Of a DNA stretch of 34,765 bases, positions 7,789-14,964 are shown piece after piece; position 1 is the stretch's first letter; every line of letters begins with the position of its first letter. Source of the DNA: Alphaproteobacteria bacterium UBA1002 (GTDB lineage Bacteria; Pseudomonadota; Alphaproteobacteria; Rickettsiales; UBA998); NCBI GenBank assembly GCA_002291845.1, contig DBAU01000015.1:1-34765 (forward strand), given 5' to 3'. A program made the position numbers and the translations under genes. Under the pieces are notes generated by a model. It made no database searches. It worked only from the letters and a program-made list of their open reading frames with translations, and was not told the origin of the DNA.

Positions 7789-7962
7789 ATGTTTAAGACA
7801 TTTGTATCCGTGGCCATGTTGGCGTTTCTGGCGGCCTGTGCGCCGGGGAAGGGCTGTCATCATTGTCAGCACCATTGTGAGAGCTGCTGCAAGCAGGATT
7901 GCAAATCATGCTGTGACAAAGATGGCGCCGGCACGAAGCCGTGCCCGCACAATGCAGATTAA
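7789..7962 (+). CDS. 57-residue Cys/His-rich lipoprotein, probable metal binder
   Basis: A short gene with AGGGG 7 nt before its ATG. The first 17 residues form a lipoprotein signal (MFKTFVSVAMLAFLAAC, lipobox LAAC with Cys17). The mature part of about 40 residues contains nine further Cys (23, 26, 30, 33, 34, 38, 41, 42, 52) and five His (24, 25, 28, 29, 55), including HHCQHHC and two CC pairs. Such density suggests a membrane-anchored metal chelator or metallochaperone, possibly for copper or zinc. I know no named family for it. It ends in a terminator shared with the convergent protease gene and is probably cotranscribed with the preceding Cys/His-rich gene. Confidence 0.75.
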   Translation: MFKTFVSVAMLAFLAACAPGKGCHHCQHHCESCCKQDCKSCCDKDGAGTKPCPHNAD

Positions 7963-7987
7963 TCGCAAGAGGCATTGTGGTGAAAAG

Positions 7988-8019
7988 AAATGGTCGGGGA
8001 AAATCCCCGGCCATTTTTT
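7988..8019 (+). terminator. bidirectional terminator between the lipoprotein and M48 protease genes
   Basis: TGGTCGGGGA (7991-8000) pairs with TCCCCGGCCA (8004-8013) around an AAA loop with one G-T wobble; three more A-T pairs extend the stem. Six T follow on the plus strand (8014-8019). On the minus strand the hairpin comes directly after the protease stop and is followed by TTTCTTTTC, so it can serve both genes. Confidence 0.85.
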
Positions 8020-8839
8020 ATGGAGCCATGTGCCGCGTGCCAGCGCGCGCCACTAACCCCAATGGTTCTGCGTGGTTGACTTCATTGCGAGGGGCGTTTG
8101 CCTGTGTCAGGGAAATGTTATGCATGCGTTCTTCAAGACTGGGATAGCCAACAATGATGCGCGCTGCATCATGTTGGAAATTTTTCTTCTTCGGGTGAAG
8201 TTTGATCAAAGCACGTGAGAGTGCTTCTGCTTTGCCACTTAGGCCCGCACCGATGGCATCGGCTTCTAGTTCAGTGGCGCGCACGCCTATGTTATTTCCT
8301 GCAACCATTCCAGCAAAATAGCCAATAAATGGGAGTGTTTTTGTCCAAAATGGTAATTTTGAGCCACTCTTGTTCAACGATTTTTCTGCTGTTTTTATCA
8401 GGCCCTCCACGGACATGGCGCCGACTGTACCAAGGGCGACACCCGGAATGAAGCGCGTCAGCAAATGCTTATTGAGGTGGCTTACATGGCCTAGCTCGTG
8501 CCCCAATATGGCTTCTGCTTCATCAAAAGTAAGCATTTTCATGAGAGCGGTGGTGATGACCACGCGGTGATCAGAAACCGCAGCGGCATTAGGAACTTTT
8601 GACTCTACCAGCAGCAGTTCTGGCGTTGGGACATGTGCTTTTGCTGCCATACGAGAAAAACTGGCGTGCAGATCAGGGTGCGTCTCGGGGGTGATGTAGT
8701 AGCGGGCTTTAGCCCGTAAAATAAACGAGGCGAAGCGATCAATTAGCCCCTCAGGCTTCACGGCTATCATCGGCCCTTTTGAGCACAGACGGGAATCAGG
8801 CACTTGAAGGTGAAAGCCTTTGGGGTGTTCCATATGCAT
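8018..8839 (-). CDS. M48-family zinc metalloprotease
   Basis: A 273-residue peptidase. HELGH at 114-118 provides the two zinc His and catalytic Glu, and the downstream E-x-x-A-D (Glu190 to Asp194) provides the third ligand. The C-terminal YPSLEERM corresponds to the P-S-x-x-x-R-M segment typical of M48 peptidases. Unlike HtpX it lacks an N-terminal pair of membrane helices, but hydrophobic stretches at about 131-145 and 166-183 lie between the zinc motifs. No signal peptide is seen, so it is probably cytoplasmic or membrane-associated. AAGGA 7 nt before the ATG supports this start. It lies alone on the minus strand, divergent from nuoA; its substrate is unknown. Confidence 0.88.
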   Translation of the reverse strand: MHMEHPKGFHLQVPDSRLCSKGPMIAVKPEGLIDRFASFILRAKARYYITPETHPDLHASFSRMAAKAHVPTPELLLVESKVPNAAAVSDHRVVITTALMKMLTFDEAEAILGHELGHVSHLNKHLLTRFIPGVALGTVGAMSVEGLIKTAEKSLNKSGSKLPFWTKTLPFIGYFAGMVAGNNIGVRATELEADAIGAGLSGKAEALSRALIKLHPKKKNFQHDAARIIVGYPSLEERMHNISLTQANAPRNEVNHAEPLGLVARAGTRHMAP

Positions 8840-8988
8840 GATTATATCCTTGCAGCGCGAGATGAAGGATGAATTTTATGTGACATCTCTCTCGGCTTTT
8901 TACCCAACAAGCAGCGATACAAAAGTAATTCTATTGCTATCCGATTCCAGAGGCGCTAACTAGGGCCTAACTCAGCCCGGGGTTTGCC

Positions 8989-9354
8989 ATGGAATCCATC
9001 GTTTCCTCGTATTTTCCGATTCTCGTTTTTATGGGCATTGCGATTGCGCTGGCCTCTGTTATGGTTGTTGTGCCGCTGCTAATTGCGCCGCGCCGACCGG
9101 ATAATGAAAAGCTTTCGGCGTATGAATGTGGTTTTGAACCGTTCAGTGACGCGCGCGGGCAGTTTGATGTCCGCTTTTATCTCGTTGCCATCCTTTTTAT
9201 CATCTTTGACCTGGAGGTGGCCTTTCTCTTCCCCTGGGCGGTGGTGCTGAAAGACATCGGCATGCTCGGTTTCTGGTCGATGATGGTGTTCCTTGGCGTA
9301 TTGACTATCGGCTTTATTTACGAGTGGAAAAAGGGTGCACTCGACTGGGAATAG
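8989..9354 (+). CDS. nuoA: NADH-quinone oxidoreductase subunit A
   Basis: A small membrane-arm subunit of complex I close to the quinone site. The 121 residues show three helices (about 8-32, 62-84 and 91-111) and the conserved loop YECGFEP (45-51) with its Cys, followed by FDVRFYLVAILFIIFDLE (59-76) with the acidic pair in TM2. GGGG lies about 7 nt before the ATG. It opens the nuo operon; the preceding 149 nt shared with the divergent protease gene should hold the operon promoter, but I could not identify it convincingly. Confidence 0.97.
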   Translation: MESIVSSYFPILVFMGIAIALASVMVVVPLLIAPRRPDNEKLSAYECGFEPFSDARGQFDVRFYLVAILFIIFDLEVAFLFPWAVVLKDIGMLGFWSMMVFLGVLTIGFIYEWKKGALDWE

Positions 9355-9411
9355 TACTTGTTTTGCTTGGGTTTGAAAATTATTTAGCTTTAGCTTATAT
9401 ATTGGAAGCAC

Positions 9412-9963
9412 ATGACACAGATCGCCACGCATGACCATGCCGCTCCGCTGCCTCCTGGCCGTGACCAGGATGCGCTACTGGGGCAGGTGATGGAGGAGTT
9501 CAACGACAAGGGGTTTGTCGTTGCCAATGTTGATAAACTGGTGAATTGGGCGCGTACCGGTTCGCTCTGGCCGATGACGTTTGGTCTGGCCTGCTGCGCC
9601 GTTGAGATGATGCACGCCGCGGCCTCGCGCTATGACCTTGACCGGCTGGGGCTGGTCTTCCGTCCGTCGCCGCGCCAATCGGATGTGATGATCGTGGCGG
9701 GCACGCTGTGCAACAAAATGGCCCCGGCGTTCCGCAAGGTCTATGACCAGATGGCCGAGCCGCGCTACGTAATTTCCATGGGTAGCTGCGCCAATGGCGG
9801 TGGCTATTACCATTATTCCTATTCGGTGGTGCGCGGCTGTGACCGCATCGTACCCGTGGACGTGTATGTCCCCGGCTGCCCGCCAACCGCAGAGGCGCTG
9901 ATTTACGGCATCATGCAGCTGCAAAAGAAAATCCGCCGCACGGGGACGATTCGTCGTGGCTGA
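9412..9963 (+). CDS. nuoB: NADH-quinone oxidoreductase subunit B
   Basis: This peripheral-arm subunit holds the terminal [4Fe-4S] cluster N2 that passes electrons to quinone. The ligands are visible: tandem Cys61-Cys62 in LACCAVEMMH, Cys126 in SMGSCANGG and Cys156 in VPGCPPTAEAL. At 183 residues it has normal length. It begins 57 nt after nuoA and overlaps the nuoC start by 8 nt. Confidence 0.98.
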   Translation: MTQIATHDHAAPLPPGRDQDALLGQVMEEFNDKGFVVANVDKLVNWARTGSLWPMTFGLACCAVEMMHAAASRYDLDRLGLVFRPSPRQSDVMIVAGTLCNKMAPAFRKVYDQMAEPRYVISMGSCANGGGYYHYSYSVVRGCDRIVPVDVYVPGCPPTAEALIYGIMQLQKKIRRTGTIRRG

Positions 9964-10609
9964 GACCTCTGCTACCCAGCATCATCCGCTTGCTGAGCTG
10001 GGTGATTATATCGCGGCCAGCATCACGCTGTCATCGCATGAGATGATTCGTGGTGAGCTGGTGCTGACCTGCGCGCGCGAAACGCTGGTGCCGCTGCTGA
10101 CCTTCCTGCGTGATGATGCGCGTTGCTTGTTCAAGCTGTTGATGGATGTGAGTGGCGTGGATTATCCCAACCGGGCGGACCGGCTCTGCGTCGTCTATAA
10201 TCTGCTCAGCCTGAAGCATAACACGCGAATCCGCGTAAAAGTCTGGACGGATGAGGAAACCCCTGTACCTTCCGTGGTGGATGTGTTTCCGACCGCGTGC
10301 TGGTTTGAGCGTGAGACATGGGACATGTACGGGGTATTTTTCTCCGGCAACCCTGATCTGCGCCGCATCCTCACAGATTATGGTTTTGACGGCCACCCGC
10401 TGCGTAAGGACTTTCCGCTCACCGGCTATGTGGAAATGCGCTACGACCCCGAGCAGCAGCGCGTGGTATACGAACCGGTGAAGCTGACACAAGGCTTCCG
10501 TAAGTTCGACTTCCTCTCGCCGTGGGAGGGCGCTCCGGACCTCATCTATAACCTTCCCGGTGACGAAAAGGCGGCCACGCCGCCCACCGCCGACAAGAAA
10601 GCGGGCTAA
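9956..10609 (+). CDS. nuoC: NADH-quinone oxidoreductase subunit C
   Basis: A 217-residue peripheral-arm subunit (30-kDa type) that packs against NuoD. The signature ERETWDMYGVFFSGNPDLRR (118-137) and HPLRKDFPL (147-155) are present. NuoC and NuoD are separate genes here, not fused as in enteric bacteria. It starts with GTG at 9956, inside the end of nuoB, with GGGGA 9 nt upstream. The short Ala/Pro/Lys-rich C-terminal tail is not conserved. Confidence 0.97.
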   Translation: MAETSATQHHPLAELGDYIAASITLSSHEMIRGELVLTCARETLVPLLTFLRDDARCLFKLLMDVSGVDYPNRADRLCVVYNLLSLKHNTRIRVKVWTDEETPVPSVVDVFPTACWFERETWDMYGVFFSGNPDLRRILTDYGFDGHPLRKDFPLTGYVEMRYDPEQQRVVYEPVKLTQGFRKFDFLSPWEGAPDLIYNLPGDEKAATPPTADKKAG

Positions 10610-10612
10610 GGC

Positions 10613-11803
10613 ATGACCCAGGATTCCAACCGCGTCGATATTAAAAACCTGACGATTAATTTCGGGCCGCAGCATCCGGCCGCCCATGGCGTGTTGCGCC
10701 TGGTCCTGGAGATGGATGGAGAAGTGGTGGAGCGTGCGGATCCGCACATTGGGCTACTCCATCGCGGCACCGAAAAGCTGATGGAATACAAGACCTATCT
10801 GCAGGCGCTGCCTTACATGGATCGCCTCGATTACGTCTCGCCGATGTCCTATGAGCATGGCTATTCACTCGCCGTGGAGAAGTTGCTCGGTATTGAGTTG
10901 CCGGAGCGCGCCAAGCTGATCCGCGTGATTTTCCTTGAGCTGACCCGTATAGCCAATCACTGCCTGAACGTTACCACGCAGGCGCTCGACGTGGGGGCGA
11001 CGACTCCGCTGCTGTGGATGTTCGAAGAGCGTGAGAAAATCATGGAGTTCTATGAGCGCGCTTCGGGTGCGCGCATGCATGCGGCGTATATCCGTCCGGG
11101 GGGCGTGCATCAGGACATTCCCGCAGGCATGGATGAGGACATCGACCGCTTCTGCGACGGCTTCCAGAAATATGCCGACGATATTGAAGGGCTGCTCACA
11201 GAGAACCGTATCTGGAAGCAGCGCACGGTGGATATCGGTGTCATCTCCGCCGAGGATGCCATGGCGTGGGGCTTCAGCGGTCCCATGCTGCGCGGCTCAG
11301 GCATTCCCTGGGATTTGCGTAAATCGCAACCTTATGAAGTCTATGGCGAGCTGGATTTTGACATTCCGGTTGGCAAGAACGGGGATTGCTATGACCGTTA
11401 CCTGGTGCGCATGGAAGAGATGCGCGAGTCGCTGAAGATCATCAAGCAATGCCTGGCGCGTCTGAAGCCCGGCCCGGTCTTCACCCAGGATTCTAAGATT
11501 GTGCCGCCTAAGCGTGAGCTGATGAAAACCTCTATGGAGGCACTCATCCACCACTTCAAGCTCTACACCGAAGGCTACCATGTACCGGAAGGCGAGACCT
11601 ATACCGCCGTGGAAGTGCCCAAGGGAGAGTTAGGCATTTATCTGGTGTCTGACGGCACCAACAAGCCGTACCGCTGCAAGGTGCGCGCACCGGGTTTTGC
11701 CCATCTGCAAGCGCTGGATTTCCTATCCAAGGGGCACATGCTTGCCGACGTCAGCGCCATCATCGGTACGCTGGACATTGTATTTGGGGAGATTGACCGG
11801 TGA
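10613..11803 (+). CDS. nuoD: NADH-quinone oxidoreductase subunit D
   Basis: A 396-residue subunit (49-kDa type) forming the quinone pocket with NuoB. It contains FGPQHPAAHG (17-26, quinone-pocket His21 and His25) and the family signature LLHRGTEKLMEYKT (48-61), and ends normally in DIVFGEIDR. It begins 3 nt after nuoC. Its stop overlaps, as GTGA, the start of the AT-rich foreign-looking ORF that separates it from nuoE; nuoD itself is intact. Confidence 0.98.
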   Translation: MTQDSNRVDIKNLTINFGPQHPAAHGVLRLVLEMDGEVVERADPHIGLLHRGTEKLMEYKTYLQALPYMDRLDYVSPMSYEHGYSLAVEKLLGIELPERAKLIRVIFLELTRIANHCLNVTTQALDVGATTPLLWMFEEREKIMEFYERASGARMHAAYIRPGGVHQDIPAGMDEDIDRFCDGFQKYADDIEGLLTENRIWKQRTVDIGVISAEDAMAWGFSGPMLRGSGIPWDLRKSQPYEVYGELDFDIPVGKNGDCYDRYLVRMEEMRESLKIIKQCLARLKPGPVFTQDSKIVPPKRELMKTSMEALIHHFKLYTEGYHVPEGETYTAVEVPKGELGIYLVSDGTNKPYRCKVRAPGFAHLQALDFLSKGHMLADVSAIIGTLDIVFGEIDR

Positions 11804-12369
11804 GTTCTGTTTTGGAAAAAAAGCATGAATTGTCAGAAGTTTTAGAAGCTTTAAATAAAAAGAATGATTTTTCAAAATTTCACTTATTTTGTGTTTTGGT
11901 AATTTGTGGAATCTTATCTTCTACAAGCCTGTATATGTCCTATTTGTTCAACGATTTATCAGTAAAAAATCAGGCGCAGGTGGAGGAACTACATCCTGCT
12001 CATACTAAGGTAGATTTAAATCATTTGGAGATTGATACTAAAAAGTATTTTTTGGCTCTGGACTACAAGATAGATGCTCAGCACGCTGAGGGCCTTGGAA
12101 TTTTATTGAATTTTTCTTTTATTGTATCTCTTTTGATTGCCTCAATAAGTTATCAATTCAGCAGAGATTTGCGCAGCCAAAAACAGGCTATTATTAAAAT
12201 TTGTAGAACTCTTCCGGAATGCAATGGAGAAATAAGTAAATGCACCGCACCACTGGAAAAGTCGCACCTGTCCCTCAGCCTGAAACGTTTGAGTTCACGC
12301 CTGAGCATCTGGCGGAGGCAAAAGAGATCATTGCCAAATATCCTGAAGGCCGTCAGGCCAGCGCCGTGA
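11800..12369 (+). CDS. AT-rich two-helix membrane protein inserted between nuoD and nuoE, unknown
   Basis: I do not recognise this 189-residue protein. It has two hydrophobic segments (about 28-50 and 97-121) separated by a polar loop of about 45 residues, giving a two-TM topology with short charged ends. The GTG start overlaps the nuoD stop and has GGGGAG 8 nt upstream, so translation coupling is likely. Base use is unlike its neighbours: 13 of 60 bases are G/C in 11821-11880 against 40 of 60 in 11221-11280 of nuoD, which suggests acquisition from an AT-rich source. From about residue 147 the frame runs inside nuoE, so the last 43 residues (basic, no AT bias) are probably read-through after loss of the original stop. 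It may be a recent insert or a decaying gene. Confidence 0.55.
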   Translation: MSSVLEKKHELSEVLEALNKKNDFSKFHLFCVLVICGILSSTSLYMSYLFNDLSVKNQAQVEELHPAHTKVDLNHLEIDTKKYFLALDYKIDAQHAEGLGILLNFSFIVSLLIASISYQFSRDLRSQKQAIIKICRTLPECNGEISKCTAPLEKSHLSLSLKRLSSRLSIWRRQKRSLPNILKAVRPAP

Positions 12370-12908
12370 TGCCGCTGCTCATGATCGTGCAGCGCCAGGC
12401 GGGCGGCTGGGTGCCCAAGGCGGGCATGGATTACGTGGCGGAAATGCTCAGCATGCCGCCGGTACGCGTCTATGAGGTGGCCACGTTCTACACGATGTAT
12501 AACATGGAGCCGGTCGGCCGCCATCACGTGCAGATCTGCACCACGACGCCGTGCTGGCTGCGCGGCTCGGATGCCATCGTGCAGGCGTGTGAGAAGAAAC
12601 TGGGCGTAAAGCTGGGCGAGACCACGGCCGATGGCCAGTTTACGTTGCAAGAAGTGGAATGCCTTGGTGCCTGCGTCAATGCGCCAATGATGCAAATCAC
12701 CAGCTATGGCCCGCAGTACCGTGATGAGTATTATGAGGATCTGAGTGTGGAGTCTACAGAGGCGATTCTCGATACGCTGGCCAAAGGCGCGTTCCCCGCG
12801 CCGGGCTCGCAAGCGGGCCGTAACGCATCTGAGCCAGCGGGCAGCACCCCAGCGCAGGTTTTTCGCCTTACCACCTCTCAGCCGACTGATAAGAAATCCG
12901 CCGAATGA
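12240..12908 (+). CDS. nuoE: NADH-quinone oxidoreductase subunit E
   Basis: This subunit (24-kDa type) belongs to the NADH dehydrogenase module and carries the [2Fe-2S] cluster N1a. Ligands are Cys100, Cys105, Cys141 and Cys145 (CTTTPC and CLGAC). It has 222 residues; after about residue 180 a low-complexity Ala/Pro/Ser-rich tail follows, as in many alphaproteobacterial NuoE. GGAGA 9 nt before the ATG lies inside the AT-rich upstream ORF, which overlaps the first 130 nt of nuoE in another frame. Its stop overlaps the next start as ATGA. Confidence 0.96.
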   Translation: MHRTTGKVAPVPQPETFEFTPEHLAEAKEIIAKYPEGRQASAVMPLLMIVQRQAGGWVPKAGMDYVAEMLSMPPVRVYEVATFYTMYNMEPVGRHHVQICTTTPCWLRGSDAIVQACEKKLGVKLGETTADGQFTLQEVECLGACVNAPMMQITSYGPQYRDEYYEDLSVESTEAILDTLAKGAFPAPGSQAGRNASEPAGSTPAQVFRLTTSQPTDKKSAE

Positions 12909-13666
12909 AGACGCTGCTCATCGCTCTGCTACTTTTTCCTGTCGTGGCCAGTGCCGCGCCGTTGTTCGGCGTGGAGTGGGACCTTGTGCAGGATGGCACC
13001 TATCTGGCGAGCGATTGCAAAGAGTTGGACGGACCGGGCATTGAAGCCAAGAACAAAATCTCTGACGTGTTTGATTTCTGCGCCTGCACCAGTACGATTA
13101 TTGCGCCGCAAGTGCGTGGGCTGGGAAATGAGGAAGCGCAAAATGCCATTAACGCCGCGCTGCATGAAAGTGTGGCAGGGGCAGGCTGCGATGAAACACA
13201 GGTCTATAAGTTGGCCGAGGGACGTTCCGGTTCGCGCCATATGAGCTATTTTGATGTGAAGCTGGCCAACCCGAAGCTGGTGAGTTTTCTGGTATGGAAT
13301 GATAGCTATGAAGCCGGAGCGGCACATAATAGCTGGAATTTAAGTGGACTGACGTTTGATCTGGCCTCGGGCCGCAAGCTGACCCCGGGAGACATGATTG
13401 ATGCGGAAAAGTTTCCACTCATCAACGAGCAAATCAGAGAAGAGTTGGCTAATGCAAGCTTTGCGGAGTTCGCCAAGGAGCAACTAGACGGGCGTAGCAC
13501 CGATTTCCTCACACCGGAAGGCTGCAACGGCTGCGCCTATTACCTCTCGCGCGAGGGGGTGGAGGTGGTGTTCCAACTCTACGAAGTCGCGCCCTATGCT
13601 GATGGCAATCCCAAGGTCATCATTTACCGTGACGATCTAAAACCCACCATTGCGGAGCAATTATAG
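12905..13666 (+). CDS. secreted DUF3298-like protein inserted between nuoE and nuoF
   Basis: A 253-residue exported protein, not a complex I subunit. A clear signal peptide (1-17, MKTLLIALLLFPVVASA) is followed by a domain with Cys38, Cys59, Cys61 and Cys95, then a region (about 115-245) resembling DUF3298/RsiV-type domains: a strand with YEAGAAHNSW (135-144), FDLASGRKLTPGDM (151-164), and a late FQLYEVAPYADG block (223-234). Cys207 and Cys210 (CNGC) add a CxxC. Six Cys suggest disulfides in the periplasm. The ATG overlaps the nuoE stop (ATGA), and nuoF starts 2 nt after its stop, so it is embedded in the operon; base use resembles the nuo genes. Its role is unknown. Confidence 0.75.
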   Translation: MKTLLIALLLFPVVASAAPLFGVEWDLVQDGTYLASDCKELDGPGIEAKNKISDVFDFCACTSTIIAPQVRGLGNEEAQNAINAALHESVAGAGCDETQVYKLAEGRSGSRHMSYFDVKLANPKLVSFLVWNDSYEAGAAHNSWNLSGLTFDLASGRKLTPGDMIDAEKFPLINEQIREELANASFAEFAKEQLDGRSTDFLTPEGCNGCAYYLSREGVEVVFQLYEVAPYADGNPKVIIYRDDLKPTIAEQL

Positions 13667-13668
13667 TC

Positions 13669-14955
13669 ATGCTGAAGCAGGAAGACCGCATCTTCACCAA
13701 CCTCTACGGCTTTGAGGACTGGACGCTGAAAGGCGCTAAGGCGCGCGGCGACTGGGACAATACCAAGGCCATTCTTGCCATGGGGCCGGAAAAGATCATC
13801 GAAGAGATCAAAGCCTCCGGCCTGCGCGGGCGTGGCGGGGCAGGGTTTTCCACCGGGATGAAATGGTCGTTCATGCCCAAGCAGTCCGATGGCCGCCCGA
13901 GCTACCTTGTCGTGAATGCCGACGAGGGCGAGCCGGGCACCTGCAAAGACCGCGATATGATGCGCCACGATCCGCACAAGCTGATCGAGGGCTGCCTGAT
14001 TGCTGGATTCGCGATCCGCGCAGTGGCGGCGTATATCTACATTCGTGGTGAGTTCCGCGAAGAGGGCGACCATGTGGAGCATGCCATCCGTGAAGCCTAT
14101 GAAGCGGGGCTGATCGGTAAGAATGCCTGCGGCTCGGGCTATGATTTCGATGTGTTTCTCCATCGCGGCTCGGGGGCCTACATCTGTGGTGAGGAAACCG
14201 CGCTTATCGAGTCGCTCGAAGGCAAGAAGGGCCAGCCGCGCCTGAAGCCGCCGTTCCCTGCCGGGGCGGGCCTGTATGGCTGCCCGACCACTGTGAACAA
14301 TGTGGAATCTATCGCTGTCTGCCCGACCATCCTGCGCCGTGGCTCCGGGTGGTTTGCCGGGTTGGGCCGTCCCAACAACACGGGCACCAAGGTATTCTGC
14401 ATCTCCGGTCACGTGAATAAGCCGTGCAATGTGGAAGAAGAGATGGGCATCCCGCTGAAGGAGCTTATCGAGAAGCATGCCGGCGGCGTGCGCGGCGGCT
14501 GGGATAACCTGCTGGCCATCATCCCCGGCGGCTCCTCGGTGCCGCTGCTACCGAAGGATATCTGCGATACGGTGCTGATGGATTTCGACTCGCTGCGCGA
14601 AGTGCGCTCCGGCCTGGGCACCGCCGCCGTGATTGTGATGGATAAATCCACTGATGTGGTGAAGGCCATTGCGCGGCTGTCGAAGTTCTACATGCATGAA
14701 TCCTGCGGTCAGTGCACGCCGTGCCGCGAAGGCACCGGCTGGCTGTGGCGCATGATGGAGCGCATGGTCACCGGCAATGCCCAGCGTGAGGACATCGACC
14801 ACATGCTCGATATCGCCGGGCGTATTGAAGGCCACACCATTTGCGCCCTCGGTGATGCCGCCGCCTGGCCGGTGCAAGGTCTCGTGCGCCACTTCCGCCC
14901 GGAAATTGAGCGGCGGATTGACGAGTTTACGCGTAATCAGCAGCGAGCCGCATAA
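13669..14955 (+). CDS. nuoF: NADH-quinone oxidoreductase subunit F
   Basis: This NADH-binding subunit (51-kDa type) holds FMN and [4Fe-4S] cluster N3. The glycine-rich GRGGAGFSTGMKW (54-66) and NADEGEPGTCKDRD (83-96) form the FMN/NADH site; cluster ligands are Cys346, Cys349 and Cys352 in ESCGQCTPCREG, plus Cys392. At 428 residues it has normal length. It starts 2 nt after the DUF3298-like gene, with GGAG inside that gene's last codons. Confidence 0.98.
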   Translation: MLKQEDRIFTNLYGFEDWTLKGAKARGDWDNTKAILAMGPEKIIEEIKASGLRGRGGAGFSTGMKWSFMPKQSDGRPSYLVVNADEGEPGTCKDRDMMRHDPHKLIEGCLIAGFAIRAVAAYIYIRGEFREEGDHVEHAIREAYEAGLIGKNACGSGYDFDVFLHRGSGAYICGEETALIESLEGKKGQPRLKPPFPAGAGLYGCPTTVNNVESIAVCPTILRRGSGWFAGLGRPNNTGTKVFCISGHVNKPCNVEEEMGIPLKELIEKHAGGVRGGWDNLLAIIPGGSSVPLLPKDICDTVLMDFDSLREVRSGLGTAAVIVMDKSTDVVKAIARLSKFYMHESCGQCTPCREGTGWLWRMMERMVTGNAQREDIDHMLDIAGRIEGHTICALGDAAAWPVQGLVRHFRPEIERRIDEFTRNQQRAA

Positions 14956-14964
14956 GGTACAGCC

